DNA of 64,000 bases, from positions 1 through 64,000 of the forward strand of contig NZ_NNBL01000010.1 of NCBI RefSeq assembly GCF_002803065.1. Direction: 5' to 3'. The stretch is from Streptomyces sp. CB01635. Its GTDB lineage: Bacteria; Actinomycetota; Actinomycetes; Streptomycetales; Streptomycetaceae. Made by a program: the position numbers and the translations under genes. The notes beneath the pieces are model-generated. The model had not been told where the DNA came from, ran no database searches, and saw nothing but the letters and a program-made list of their open reading frames with translations. Below are positions 43,418 to 51,098 of the stretch, piece after piece (within the stretch, counting starts at the first letter, position 1; each line of letters opens with the position of its first letter).

Positions 43418-43427
43418 TTCTGTGCGG

Positions 43428-44450
43428 TCAGGGGCAGCCGCAGGACTGGCGGACGACCAGCCGCGAGGGGAACACCTTCAGGCGCTCACGCCGGGACCCG
43501 GCGACGCGCAGCGAGTCGTCGAGGACGAGGTCGACGGCGGACCGCGCCATCGCCGAGCGGTCCGATGCGACCGTCGTCAGCGGCGGATCCGTCAGGCCCG
43601 CCTCCTTCACGTCGTCGAACCCGGCTACGGCCAGCTCGCCCGGCACATCTATCCGCAGCTCGCGCGCGGCCCGCAGGATGCCGAAGGCCTGGTCGTCCGT
43701 GGAGCAGAAGATCGCCGGCGGCCGCTGGGGCCCGGCGAGCAGCTCGAGCCCGATCTTGTACGCGTCGTAGCGGTTGTACGGCGCCTCGAACAGCCGGCCC
43801 TCGGTGGGGAGTCCCGCCTCGTGCATGGCCCGGCGCCAGCCCTCGACGTGGTCGGAGACCGGGTCGCCGACGGACGGCGTCTCGGCGGTGCCGCCGAGAC
43901 AGGCGACGTACGGGTGGCCGTGCTCGAGGAGATGGCGGGTGGCGAGCTGGGCGCCGCCGATGTCGTCGATCACGACCGCGACGTCGTCGATCGCCTCGGG
44001 CCGCTCGTGCAGCAGGACCACGCGCGCGTCCCAGGCCTCGATCTCGGCCGCGGCCGAGTCGTTCAGGCCGTGGCTGACGAGGATGAGGCCGGACACCCGC
44101 ATGCCGAGGAAGGCCCGCAGATAGTGGACCTCGCGCTCCTCGACGTAGTCGGAGTTGCCGACGAGGACCATCTTTCCGCGCTCGGACGCCGCCTGTTCGA
44201 CGGCGTGCGCCATCTCCGCGAAGAACGGCTGGCGCGCGTCCGGCACGATCATGCCTATGAGGTCGGTCCGCCGCGACGCCATGGCCTGGGCGACCCGGTC
44301 GGGCCGGTACCCCAGTTCCTTGATCGCGGCGAGTACACGCTCGCGCGTGGCCGGGGCAACCGGCCTAGGTCCGTTGTTGATGACGTAGCTCACGACCGCG
44401 GTCGAAGTACCCGCCAGTCGCGCCACATCATCCCGAGTCACCTTGGCCAC
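43428..44450 (-). CDS. LacI-family transcriptional regulator
   Basis: A 340-residue regulator: N-terminal LacI helix-turn-helix with hinge (TRDDVARLAGTSTAVVSYVINN, GYRPDRVAQAMASRRTDLIG) and a periplasmic-binding-protein-like effector domain (IGMIVPDARQPFFAEMAHAVEQAA; VAGFDDVKEAG). It ends in RQSCGCP, a Cys-rich tail common in this group. No sugar operon lies nearby, so the target is elsewhere. Confidence 0.93.
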   Translation of the reverse strand: MAKVTRDDVARLAGTSTAVVSYVINNGPRPVAPATRERVLAAIKELGYRPDRVAQAMASRRTDLIGMIVPDARQPFFAEMAHAVEQAASERGKMVLVGNSDYVEEREVHYLRAFLGMRVSGLILVSHGLNDSAAAEIEAWDARVVLLHERPEAIDDVAVVIDDIGGAQLATRHLLEHGHPYVACLGGTAETPSVGDPVSDHVEGWRRAMHEAGLPTEGRLFEAPYNRYDAYKIGLELLAGPQRPPAIFCSTDDQAFGILRAARELRIDVPGELAVAGFDDVKEAGLTDPPLTTVASDRSAMARSAVDLVLDDSLRVAGSRRERLKVFPSRLVVRQSCGCP

Positions 44451-44473
44451 GCGCGGAGTCTACGCGGATGGAC

Positions 44474-45337
44474 CTACCGCTGGGCAGGGCGTCCGGCGGC
44501 GGCCTGGTGAGCGCCCGGCCGGGGCTGGTCGACCGGCTCCCGCACGGCACGGGAATCGGCCCCGGAGTCCGTGCTGTCGGCCTTTTCCGCGTGTGCTGCC
44601 TGCTCTGCGGAGTCCGGCTTCGGGGCGGCCGCCTTGGCCTTCGCCGCGTCCGCCGCCCGCTCGACCTTCTCCGGCGTCACGAAGCGGTAGCCGACGTTGC
44701 GCACGGTGCCGATCAGCGACTCGTGCTCGGGCCCGAGCTTCGCGCGCAGGCGCCGCACATGGACGTCGACGGTGCGGGTCCCGCCGAAGTAGTCGTAACC
44801 CCACACCTCCTGGAGCAGCTGGGCGCGGGTGAAAACGCGGCCCGGGTGCTGCGCGAGGTACTTGAGGAGCTCGAACTCCTTGAAGGTCAGGTCGAGGACC
44901 CGCCCCTTCAGCTTCGCGCTGTAGGTGGCCTCGTCGACCGACAGATCGCCGTTGCGGATCTCCATCGGGGAGTCGTCGGCGACGATCTGCTGGCGGCCCA
45001 TCGCGAGCCGCAGCCGCGCCTCGACCTCGGCGGGTCCCGCCGTGTCGAGAAGTACGTCGTCGATGCCCCAGTCGGCGGTGACCGCCGCGAGGCCGCCCTC
45101 CGTCACGACGAGGACCAGCGGACAGCCGGGCCCGGTGGAGCGGAGAAGCTGGCACAGGCTGCGTACCTGTGGGAGGTCGCGGCGCCCGTCGATGAGGATG
45201 ACGTCGGCACCGGGGGTGTCGACGAGAGCGGGGCCCTCGGCGGGGGCGACCCGCACGTTGTGCAGCAGCAGGCCGAGAGCGGGGAGCACCTCCGTCGACG
45301 GCTGAAGGGCATTGGTCAGGAGCAGCAAAGAACTCAT
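44474..45337 (-). CDS. glnR: Global nitrogen regulator GlnR
   Basis: A 287-residue OmpR-type orphan regulator. It has no kinase next to it. The receiver domain begins SSLLLLTNALQPSTEVLPAL and keeps D50 (VILIDGRRDL) but lacks the usual acidic pocket, as in known GlnR, which is thought to work without classic phosphorylation. The winged helix (LTFKEFELLKYLAQHPGRVFT; GGTRTVDVHVRRLRAKLG) is highly conserved. It activates glnA, amtB and nitrate/nitrite assimilation genes. The C-terminal tail (about 60 residues, Ala/Asp/Pro-rich) is long. Confidence 0.95.
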   Translation of the reverse strand: MSSLLLLTNALQPSTEVLPALGLLLHNVRVAPAEGPALVDTPGADVILIDGRRDLPQVRSLCQLLRSTGPGCPLVLVVTEGGLAAVTADWGIDDVLLDTAGPAEVEARLRLAMGRQQIVADDSPMEIRNGDLSVDEATYSAKLKGRVLDLTFKEFELLKYLAQHPGRVFTRAQLLQEVWGYDYFGGTRTVDVHVRRLRAKLGPEHESLIGTVRNVGYRFVTPEKVERAADAAKAKAAAPKPDSAEQAAHAEKADSTDSGADSRAVREPVDQPRPGAHQAAAGRPAQR

Positions 45338-45596
45338 CGCGCCCCACCTGCCTGGGTCGTCCTGCGGTCGTGCACGTTTCGCTCGCCCATAACGTCTGGT
45401 TCCTCCTCGGTCCCTGCGAGGACGTTTACGGCACTGCTTCGTACTGCGTTGTTCGTACTGCTTTGCACTGCTTCGGGCCCCGCGCCCTGGGGCCCTGCGC
45501 GCCGTGCGGTCCGCGTTCGTATACAACGCGGTCCGAAAGCACAAAAGGACCCGGGGGCTTCGCTGCCCGGATCCTCTGCCAAGGAGAATAGCCCAC
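45338..45596. other. glnR-hydrolase intergenic region with ACTGC repeats
   Basis: Divergent promoter region. It contains GCACTGCTTCG twice (45431-45441 and 45465-45475) and TTCGTACTGC twice (45438-45447 and 45452-45461), giving five ACTGC units in 45 bp. A GC hairpin (about 45548-45573, GGACCCGGG with CCCGGATCC) lies just before the hydrolase ribosome-binding site AAGGAG. No gene is seen. Confidence 0.6.
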
Positions 45597-46430
45597 ATGA
45601 GTTCCGGTCGGGCAGGTCAAGACGCAGGTTCTTCTGTGCAGCCGATCACTGCGCGCTCACGGCGCGTGATGCTGCGCACGCGGGACGGTGTGCCGATCGA
45701 GGCCGCCTACGACCCCGGGCCAGGGCCCGCCGGGGGCCCGGTGATCGTGGTCGCGCACGGGTTCACGGGCGATCTGGAACGGCCGCATGTCCGGCGTGCG
45801 GCGGGGGTGTTCGCGCAGCGTGCCGCCGTGGTCACGTTCTCGTTCCGGGGGCACGGGCGGTCGGGCGGGCGGTCCACCGTCGGCGACCGGGAGGTACTCG
45901 ACCTGGTGGCCGCCGTGGAGTGGGCGAGGTCACTCGGTCATGAACAGGTGGTGACGGTCGGATTCTCGATGGGCGGGTCCGTCGTCCTGCGGCACGCCGC
46001 GTTGCACAGGGGGCGCACGGAGGCGCGGTCCGACGCCGTCGTCGCGGTCAGTGCCCCGGCCCGCTGGTACTACCGCGGGACCGCACCGATGCGGCGCCTG
46101 CACTGGCTGGTGACGCGGCCCGCCGGCCGGATCGTGGGCCGCATCGGGCTCCGCACCCGCATTCACCCACACGAGTGGGACCCGGTACCGCTCTCGCCGG
46201 TCGAGTCCGTGCCGCTGATCGCGCCGACGCCGCTCCTGATCGTGCACGGCGACCTGGATCCGTACTTCCCCCTCGACCACCCGCGCATGCTGGCCTCGGC
46301 CGCGCCCGGCGGGGCCGAGCTGTGGCTGGAACCCGGCATGGGCCATGCCGAGCACGCGGCGGACGACGGGCTCCTCGCGCGGATCGGCGGCTGGGCCACG
46401 GCATCATGGACGACGGCAACCGCCGAATAG
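45597..46430 (+). CDS. Alpha/beta hydrolase
   Basis: A 277-residue alpha/beta-hydrolase-fold protein. HGFTGD is the oxyanion loop, GFSMGGS holds the nucleophile Ser, DPYFP carries the acid and GHAEH the His. Closest in style to serine aminopeptidase_S33/dienelactone-hydrolase-like lipases; the substrate is unknown. The ATG was chosen for its AAGGAG site ten bases upstream. It is followed after 36 bp by the MoaD-like gene. Confidence 0.88.
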   Translation: MSSGRAGQDAGSSVQPITARSRRVMLRTRDGVPIEAAYDPGPGPAGGPVIVVAHGFTGDLERPHVRRAAGVFAQRAAVVTFSFRGHGRSGGRSTVGDREVLDLVAAVEWARSLGHEQVVTVGFSMGGSVVLRHAALHRGRTEARSDAVVAVSAPARWYYRGTAPMRRLHWLVTRPAGRIVGRIGLRTRIHPHEWDPVPLSPVESVPLIAPTPLLIVHGDLDPYFPLDHPRMLASAAPGGAELWLEPGMGHAEHAADDGLLARIGGWATASWTTATAE

Positions 46431-46466
46431 ACCGTATGGACAGACCGCATGGGAGGAACGCCGCAC

Positions 46467-46721
46467 ATGGCCAACGGAACCATCCGCTACTGGGCCGCGG
46501 CCAAGGCGGCCGCCGGTGTCGCCGAGGAGCCGTACGAGGCCGAGACGCTGGCCGACGCGCTGGAGGGCGTGCGTACGCGACACCCCGGTGACCTGGTGCG
46601 CGTCCTGCAACGGTCCTCGTTCCTCATCGACGGTGACCCCGTCGGCAAGCGCGGGCATGAGACGGTACGGCTTGCCGAGGGCGGCACGGTCGAGGTGCTC
46701 CCGCCGTTCGCAGGAGGGTGA
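46467..46721 (+). CDS. MoaD/ThiS-family sulfur-carrier-like protein
   Basis: An 84-residue ubiquitin-like protein ending in the diagnostic Gly-Gly (PPFAGG), with the family strand TVEVLPP. Such proteins carry sulfur as a C-terminal thiocarboxylate for molybdopterin, thiamine or cysteine synthesis. No moa genes lie nearby, but a thiosulfate sulfurtransferase is 2.6 kb downstream on the same strand. The start has GGGAGGAA eight bases upstream. Confidence 0.9.
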   Translation: MANGTIRYWAAAKAAAGVAEEPYEAETLADALEGVRTRHPGDLVRVLQRSSFLIDGDPVGKRGHETVRLAEGGTVEVLPPFAGG

Positions 46722-46726
46722 CCGCG

Positions 46727-48019
46727 ATGAGTAACGAGCCGTACGAAGACGAGTACGGGCAGCAGCAGCCGCCCCAGCAGACCCAGCACTGGCAGGGCCA
46801 GACCTGGGACACCCAGGCCCAGTCGACGTATCCGCCGCCCCAGGGATCCGAGCCCGGCCAGGCCGCATACGGGCAGGCCGAGTACGGCCAGGCCGCGTAC
46901 GGGCAGGGTCCGGTGAGCCAGACCGGCGGTGAGCAGCACGCCTACGGCGACCAGCAGGCGTACGGCGGTGAGCAGCGCGCTTACGGCGACCAGCAGGCGT
47001 ACGGCGGTGAGCAGCACGCCTACGGCGGTGACCAGCAGTCCTACGGTTACGGGCAGGTGCCGTACGGGCAGGGGCCCGCGGTTCAGACGCCCGGTGGCCA
47101 GACTCCGCCGCCCGCGCATGCCGCGTACGGCCAGGCGCCCCAAGGCCCCGGCGCCGATCAGCAGACGCAGGTCTTCGGGACGGTGGCGGCGGCCCAGCCG
47201 CTGCCCGTGGCCGAGCCGGAGGCCGCCGGTTACGGGCCCGCCACCGTCACCGGCAACGCGCGCGTCACCGACGCGCAGCGCGCCCGTGCCGAGGGGCGGT
47301 CGCCGATCATAGAGCCGGGGATGCAGCCCGCCGCGCTGACCGCGCTGCTCGGGCTGCTGCTCGCGGGCGGCGCCGCGGTGGGCCAGTACGCGCTGCTCGT
47401 GCCGCTCGTGCTGCTCCAGGCCGTCACGGCCGCCGGCTGGTTCCGGCTCAACGGCATGTGGCCCGCCCGGCAGGGCATCGCGCTCGCCTTCGCGGGCGGC
47501 CTCGCCGCCGACGCCGCGCTGCTCGTCACCGGCCGGGAGCACGCGCCCGCCGCGATCCTCGGCACCCTCGGCGTGTGGGTCCTGCTCACCCTCGTCCTCC
47601 AGCTCCGCAGCCACGCGGCCCCGGACGAGCGCATGTACGGCCTGATGGCGACGGTCGCCTCCGCGGCGCTCGCCATCGTCGCGACCGGACACCTCGCGGC
47701 CGACCCGGACGCCGTGACCGTCGGCGCCGTGGCCGTCGCCGTCGCCGTCCTCGCGCGGGCGCTCCCGCTGCCGACGCCCGCCTCCGTGGCCGTCGCGCTG
47801 CTCGCCGCCGCGGGCGCCGGCATCGCCGCCGGCGGCTTGACGGACATGGGATCCAAGGGCGCGCTCCTCGGCCTCGGCGCCGGTGTCTGCGCGCTGATCG
47901 GCCACCGCGTCGCGAGTTACGACTATCCGTCCCGCTTCGTGCACATGACGGCGGGCGTGGCCCTGCCGCTGGCCGCCGCGGCCCCGGCCGTCTATCTGCT
48001 CGGGCGGGTCGTGGGCTGA
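46727..48019 (+). CDS. Integral membrane protein with YG(Q)-rich tandem-repeat N-terminus
   Basis: A 430-residue protein. The first 190 residues are low complexity, rich in Gln, Tyr, Gly and Pro, with short YGQ units and a 13-residue tandem repeat (GEQHAYGDQQAYG) present about three times. The C-terminal part (about 205-430) has eight to nine hydrophobic helices. The repeat tail is probably disordered and cytosolic. Function unknown. It begins five bases after the MoaD-like stop with an AGGAGGG site. Confidence 0.8.
   Translation: MSNEPYEDEYGQQQPPQQTQHWQGQTWDTQAQSTYPPPQGSEPGQAAYGQAEYGQAAYGQGPVSQTGGEQHAYGDQQAYGGEQRAYGDQQAYGGEQHAYGGDQQSYGYGQVPYGQGPAVQTPGGQTPPPAHAAYGQAPQGPGADQQTQVFGTVAAAQPLPVAEPEAAGYGPATVTGNARVTDAQRARAEGRSPIIEPGMQPAALTALLGLLLAGGAAVGQYALLVPLVLLQAVTAAGWFRLNGMWPARQGIALAFAGGLAADAALLVTGREHAPAAILGTLGVWVLLTLVLQLRSHAAPDERMYGLMATVASAALAIVATGHLAADPDAVTVGAVAVAVAVLARALPLPTPASVAVALLAAAGAGIAAGGLTDMGSKGALLGLGAGVCALIGHRVASYDYPSRFVHMTAGVALPLAAAAPAVYLLGRVVG
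46928..47047 (+). repeat. 39-bp coding tandem repeat
   Basis: Units at 46928-46966, 46967-47005 and 47006-47047 (the last with one extra Gly codon) encode GEQ(H/R)AYGDQQ(A/S)YG. The period is a multiple of three, so copy-number change would keep the frame. Confidence 0.85.
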
Positions 48020-48063
48020 GCGTCCGGCGGGCATACGGCCTGTCACAGCTGATCGACAAGAAT

Positions 48064-48096
48064 CGGGCCGGGCCCCCTTCGTGGGGGTCCGGCCCG
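48064..48096 (+). terminator. Terminator after the repeat-rich membrane protein gene
   Basis: CGGGCCGGGCCCCC and its complement GGGGGTCCGGCCCG (one G-T pair) form a 14-bp stem around a 5-nt loop. It lies 45 bp after the stop and before the DUF2993 gene. Confidence 0.8.
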
Positions 48097-48145
48097 TACT
48101 CTCGCGATCAGGAACTGTCGTCCAGGTGGGGGGAAACACCGGGCC

Positions 48146-48874
48146 ATGCGTGCTCTGCGGATACTTCTGATCGTCGTCGTGATCCTGGGCGGCCTGTTCG
48201 TCATCGCCGACCGGGTCGCGGTGAACTACGCGGAGGGCGAGGCGGCCGACCGCGTGCGTACCAGCGAGGGCCTGGCCAGTACGCCCGACGTGTCCATCAA
48301 CGGCTTCCCGTTCCTGACCCAGGCCGCGGGCGGCACCCTGGACGACGTGGAGATCGGCATCAAGGACTACGACGCGAAAAGCGGCGGCGAGTCGATCCGG
48401 ATCGCCGATCTGAACGCCGAGATGCACGGCGTTCGGTTCAACAGCAGCTTCAGCTCCGCCACCGCCGACTCGGCCACCGGCACCGCCCGCATCTCCTACG
48501 CCGAGCTGCTCAAGGCCGTCAAGAAGCAGGACGCCGCCCAGGTCGCCCCGGGCGTGACGGCCCGGATCGAGGGCCTCTCCTACGGCGGCGGCGACAAGGT
48601 CAAGGTCAAGGTCACCGTGCACACGCCGGTGGGCACCCTGCACCCCACCGTCCTCAGCTCGGTCAAGGTCACCGACGGCAAGGTCTCGGCGCGTGCCGAC
48701 AGCCTGCCCAAGGCCGGCGCGCTCGACCTGGCCGAGGGCCGGATCCGCGCCGTCACCGACTTCCAGCAGGCGATCGACGACCTGCCGGCCGGGATCGAGC
48801 TGGACCGGGTCGAGGCGGTCAAGGACGGCGTCGAGATCTCGGTGAAGGGTTCGAAACTCGACCTCGTCGGGTAG
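48146..48874 (+). CDS. DUF2993 / LmeA-family protein
   Basis: A 242-residue protein with an N-terminal membrane helix (about 4-22) and an extracytoplasmic DUF2993 domain starting PDVSINGFPFLTQAAGGTLDDVEI. It is a paralogue of the protein encoded at 36581 but lacks that protein's cytosolic extension and C-terminal helical part. The family binds lipids in mycobacteria; role here unknown. Confidence 0.87.
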   Translation: MRALRILLIVVVILGGLFVIADRVAVNYAEGEAADRVRTSEGLASTPDVSINGFPFLTQAAGGTLDDVEIGIKDYDAKSGGESIRIADLNAEMHGVRFNSSFSSATADSATGTARISYAELLKAVKKQDAAQVAPGVTARIEGLSYGGGDKVKVKVTVHTPVGTLHPTVLSSVKVTDGKVSARADSLPKAGALDLAEGRIRAVTDFQQAIDDLPAGIELDRVEAVKDGVEISVKGSKLDLVG

Positions 48875-49028
48875 TCACCCGGAAACGGCGCGTCCGCACT
48901 GCGAGACGACGCCGTCCGCACAGCAGTGATCGGCGGAGCCGCAGCGCCGCCGGGGACCGAGGTGAGCGGCTCCGGGGCCGCACTTATCTCGTATCGTGGA
49001 CGATCGCGTCTCAGGATGCGACACGCCG

Positions 49029-49058
49029 GTGACACGGCCGCCCGTGCGTACCTACGAT
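49029..49058 (+). promoter_or_regulatory. Predicted promoter of the Cys leader peptide
   Basis: GTGACA (49029-49034) and TACGAT (49053-49058) with an 18-bp spacer resemble a housekeeping sigma promoter. The -10 box ends 7 nt before the leader ATG, so transcription would start at or near that codon. Confidence 0.6.
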
Positions 49059-49065
49059 CGGTGGC

Positions 49066-49146
49066 ATGAAGCGACAGGCGGATCTCACGAAGCGGCGGGC
49101 AGTAGACCTGTGCCGCGTCGCCGCCATGCTCTGTCGCACCGCCTGA
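49066..49146 (+). CDS. Cysteine-containing leader peptide upstream of sulfurtransferase
   Basis: A 26-residue frame, MKRQADLTKRRAVDLCRVAA followed by MLCRTA, with two Cys codons (TGC and TGT) in its second half. Such short leader peptides precede sulfur-metabolism genes in Streptomyces, and in mycobacteria Cys-rich leaders give cysteine-responsive attenuation. Two hairpins follow before the sulfurtransferase gene (49147-49165 and 49211-49232). Low Cys-tRNA would stall ribosomes at the Cys codons and change folding downstream (inference). Confidence 0.78.
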   Translation: MKRQADLTKRRAVDLCRVAAMLCRTA

Positions 49147-49210
49147 GCGGGACGGCAACTCCCGCTTCCCCAGGCCCCTTTGAGGCCTCCCCTCGCGCGC
49201 GCCGAATGCC

Positions 49211-49232
49211 GTCCCTGTCCGCATGCAGGGAC
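49211..49232 (+). promoter_or_regulatory. Hairpin in the sulfurtransferase leader (possible attenuator)
   Basis: GTCCCTG (49211-49217) pairs with CAGGGAC (49226-49232) around an 8-nt loop, about 60 bases upstream of the sulfurtransferase ATG. A smaller stem (GCGGGA with TCCCGC) directly follows the leader stop. No T-run is present, so control of translation or Rho access is likelier than intrinsic termination. Confidence 0.5.
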
Positions 49233-49292
49233 CGTGCCCGCGCCGCACCCGCACTCCCGCACCCCGCCGCAACTGCCCCGGAGGAGAAAAAC

Positions 49293-50132
49293 ATGAGCCG
49301 CAGCGACGTCCTGGTAGACGCCGACTGGGTCGAGGCGAACCTCGACAACCCGAAGGTCGTCATCGTCGAGGTCGACGAGGACGCTTCGGCGTACGACAAG
49401 AACCACATCAAGAACGCCATCAAGGTCGACTGGCAGCAGGACCTCCAGGACCCGGTCCGCCGCGACTTCATCGACCAGGCCGGCTTCGAGAAGCTTCTGT
49501 CCGCGCGCGGCGTCGCCAACGACGACACGGTCGTCCTCTACGGCGGCAACAACAACTGGTTCGCGTCCTACGCCTACTGGTACTTCAAGCTCTACGGCCA
49601 CGACAGCGTCAAGCTGCTCGACGGCGGCCGCAAGAAGTGGGAGCTCGACTCGCGCGACCTCGTCGCCGAGATCGTCCAGCGCCCCGCCACGGAGTACAAG
49701 GCCAAGGCCCAGGACACCTCGATCCGCGCCTTCCGTGACGACGTCGTCGCCGCGATCGGCAGCCTGAACCTCGTCGACGTGCGCTCGCCCGACGAGTTCT
49801 CCGGCAAGCTCCTCGCCCCGGCGCACCTCCCGCAGGAGCAGTCGCAGCGTCCGGGCCACGTCCCGTCCGCGCGCAACATCCCGTGGTCGAAGAACGCCAA
49901 CGACGACGGCACGTTCAAGTCGGACGACGAGCTCAAGGCCCTCTACGAGGACGAGCAGGTCGACCTGGCCAAGGACACCATCGCGTACTGCCGCATCGGT
50001 GAGCGCTCGGCCCTGACGTGGTTCGTCCTGCACGAGCTGCTCGGCCAGGCCAACGTCAAGAACTACGACGGCTCGTGGACCGAGTACGGCTCGCTCGTCG
50101 GCGTGCCGATCGAACTCGGCGCCAACAAGTAA
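49293..50132 (+). CDS. cysA: Thiosulfate sulfurtransferase (rhodanese), CysA-type
   Basis: A 279-residue tandem rhodanese. The N-terminal domain (about 4-125) lacks a Cys at the active-site loop and is structural; the C-terminal one has catalytic C233 in CRIGERS, the thiosulfate-type loop. It transfers sulfane sulfur from thiosulfate to a thiol acceptor. The start has GGAGGAG. It is followed by DUF1416, its usual neighbour in actinobacteria, and preceded by the Cys leader peptide. Confidence 0.95.
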   Translation: MSRSDVLVDADWVEANLDNPKVVIVEVDEDASAYDKNHIKNAIKVDWQQDLQDPVRRDFIDQAGFEKLLSARGVANDDTVVLYGGNNNWFASYAYWYFKLYGHDSVKLLDGGRKKWELDSRDLVAEIVQRPATEYKAKAQDTSIRAFRDDVVAAIGSLNLVDVRSPDEFSGKLLAPAHLPQEQSQRPGHVPSARNIPWSKNANDDGTFKSDDELKALYEDEQVDLAKDTIAYCRIGERSALTWFVLHELLGQANVKNYDGSWTEYGSLVGVPIELGANK

Positions 50133-50181
50133 CCCCGCGCGACCCCCCTGACAGACCTGACCGACCTTTTTGGAGAAGCAC

Positions 50182-50469
50182 ATGTGTGGAGCGAAGGCCG
50201 GCGGCCCCGACGCCTCGACGATCAAGCCCGGTGAGACCACCATCCAGGGCCAGGTGACCCGCGACGGCGAGCCCGTCACCGGTTACGTGCGTCTGCTGGA
50301 CTCGACCGGCGAGTTCACGGCCGAGGTCCCCACCTCGGCGACGGGACAGTTCCGTTTCTACGCGGCCGAGGGCACCTGGACGCTGCGCGCCCTGGTCCCC
50401 GGCGGCTCGGCGGACCGTACGGTCGTCGCCCAGACCGGTGGTCTCTCCGAGGTCGCCATCGCCGTCTGA
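50182..50469 (+). CDS. DUF1416 protein
   Basis: A 95-residue DUF1416 protein: N-terminal MCGAKAGGP followed by a beta-sandwich-like domain (TTIQGQVTRDGEPVTGYVRLLD; TGQFRFYAAEGTWTLRALVPGG). It is almost always encoded next to this sulfurtransferase, so a role in sulfur transfer or in accepting sulfur on its Cys is likely, but unproven. GGAG lies six bases upstream of the ATG. Confidence 0.92.
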   Translation: MCGAKAGGPDASTIKPGETTIQGQVTRDGEPVTGYVRLLDSTGEFTAEVPTSATGQFRFYAAEGTWTLRALVPGGSADRTVVAQTGGLSEVAIAV

Positions 50470-50502
50470 CGCGGCTCGCCGTGTGACGGCGGCGCAGATA
50501 CG

Positions 50503-50562
50503 GCCGAGGGGCCGCACCTCCGGGGGTTGGACGCCTACGGAATCGGGGTGCGGTCCCTCGGC
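50503..50562 (+). terminator. Terminator of the sulfurtransferase operon
   Basis: GCCGAGGGGCCGCACC (50503-50518) pairs with GGTGCGGTCCCTCGGC (50547-50562), 16 bp with one G-T pair and a 28-nt loop, followed by TTT. Confidence 0.82.
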
Positions 50563-50699
50563 TTTGTGCGGAGCCCGTGCTGACGGGCGTGTACATGGCG
50601 CTGTTCTGCTAATTTTCTTGACAGGCTGTGACCTGACTCAACTTCCCTGATCCGGAAGGCGAGTCGAGGTCGTGGACTCAAGAAATCGGGGGAAGAGCC

Positions 50700-51083
50700 A
50701 TGGCCTCTCCGGAGGGCTACCAGGTCGGGCACAAGGGCATGTCGGGCCAGGCCGGCGAACTCGACGGCGCGGCCCGCGACGTCGGCAAGATCGGCAAGGC
50801 GATCGCCGGCACGATGTGCTACTCGCAGGACGCGCTCGGCGGCTCCGACACCGCTCCCGCGTTCAACACGTTCGCGGCCGCCTGGGAGGCCGAGACCAAG
50901 GTCCTCGAAGCGGCCCTGCACGAACTCGCCGACAAGGTCCGCCTGTCCAGCCGCGCCTACTCCGGCTCCGACATCGGCGTACGCAACGGAGCGAAGTCCG
51001 TGTCCGTGGGCTCCGCGGCAGGGGAGCGCGTCAGCACGATGCCGACGTACGCCGAGCGCCCGTCCGCGCTGTCCGGCTACTGA
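50700..51083 (+). CDS. WXG100/EspC-like small helical protein
   Basis: A 127-residue protein without signal peptide. It is mostly helical with a turn in the middle, Gly/Asp at the hairpin (LGGSDTAPAFNTFAAAWEAE) and a paired second helix (VLEAALHELADKV). This is the layout of WXG100/EspC-type substrates or chaperones of type VII secretion, though no exact WXG is seen; AAWEAE may be the related turn. The start has GGGGAAGAG. It is followed after 15 bp by the large protease-like protein, as in T7SS effector operons. Confidence 0.68.
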   Translation: MASPEGYQVGHKGMSGQAGELDGAARDVGKIGKAIAGTMCYSQDALGGSDTAPAFNTFAAAWEAETKVLEAALHELADKVRLSSRAYSGSDIGVRNGAKSVSVGSAAGERVSTMPTYAERPSALSGY

Positions 51084-51098
51084 CGGGGGCCTGCGACC

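Noticed and set aside
46928..47047. Coding repeats considered as a CRISPR array
   Set aside because: Tandem without spacers and translated in frame as GEQxAYGDQQAYG.
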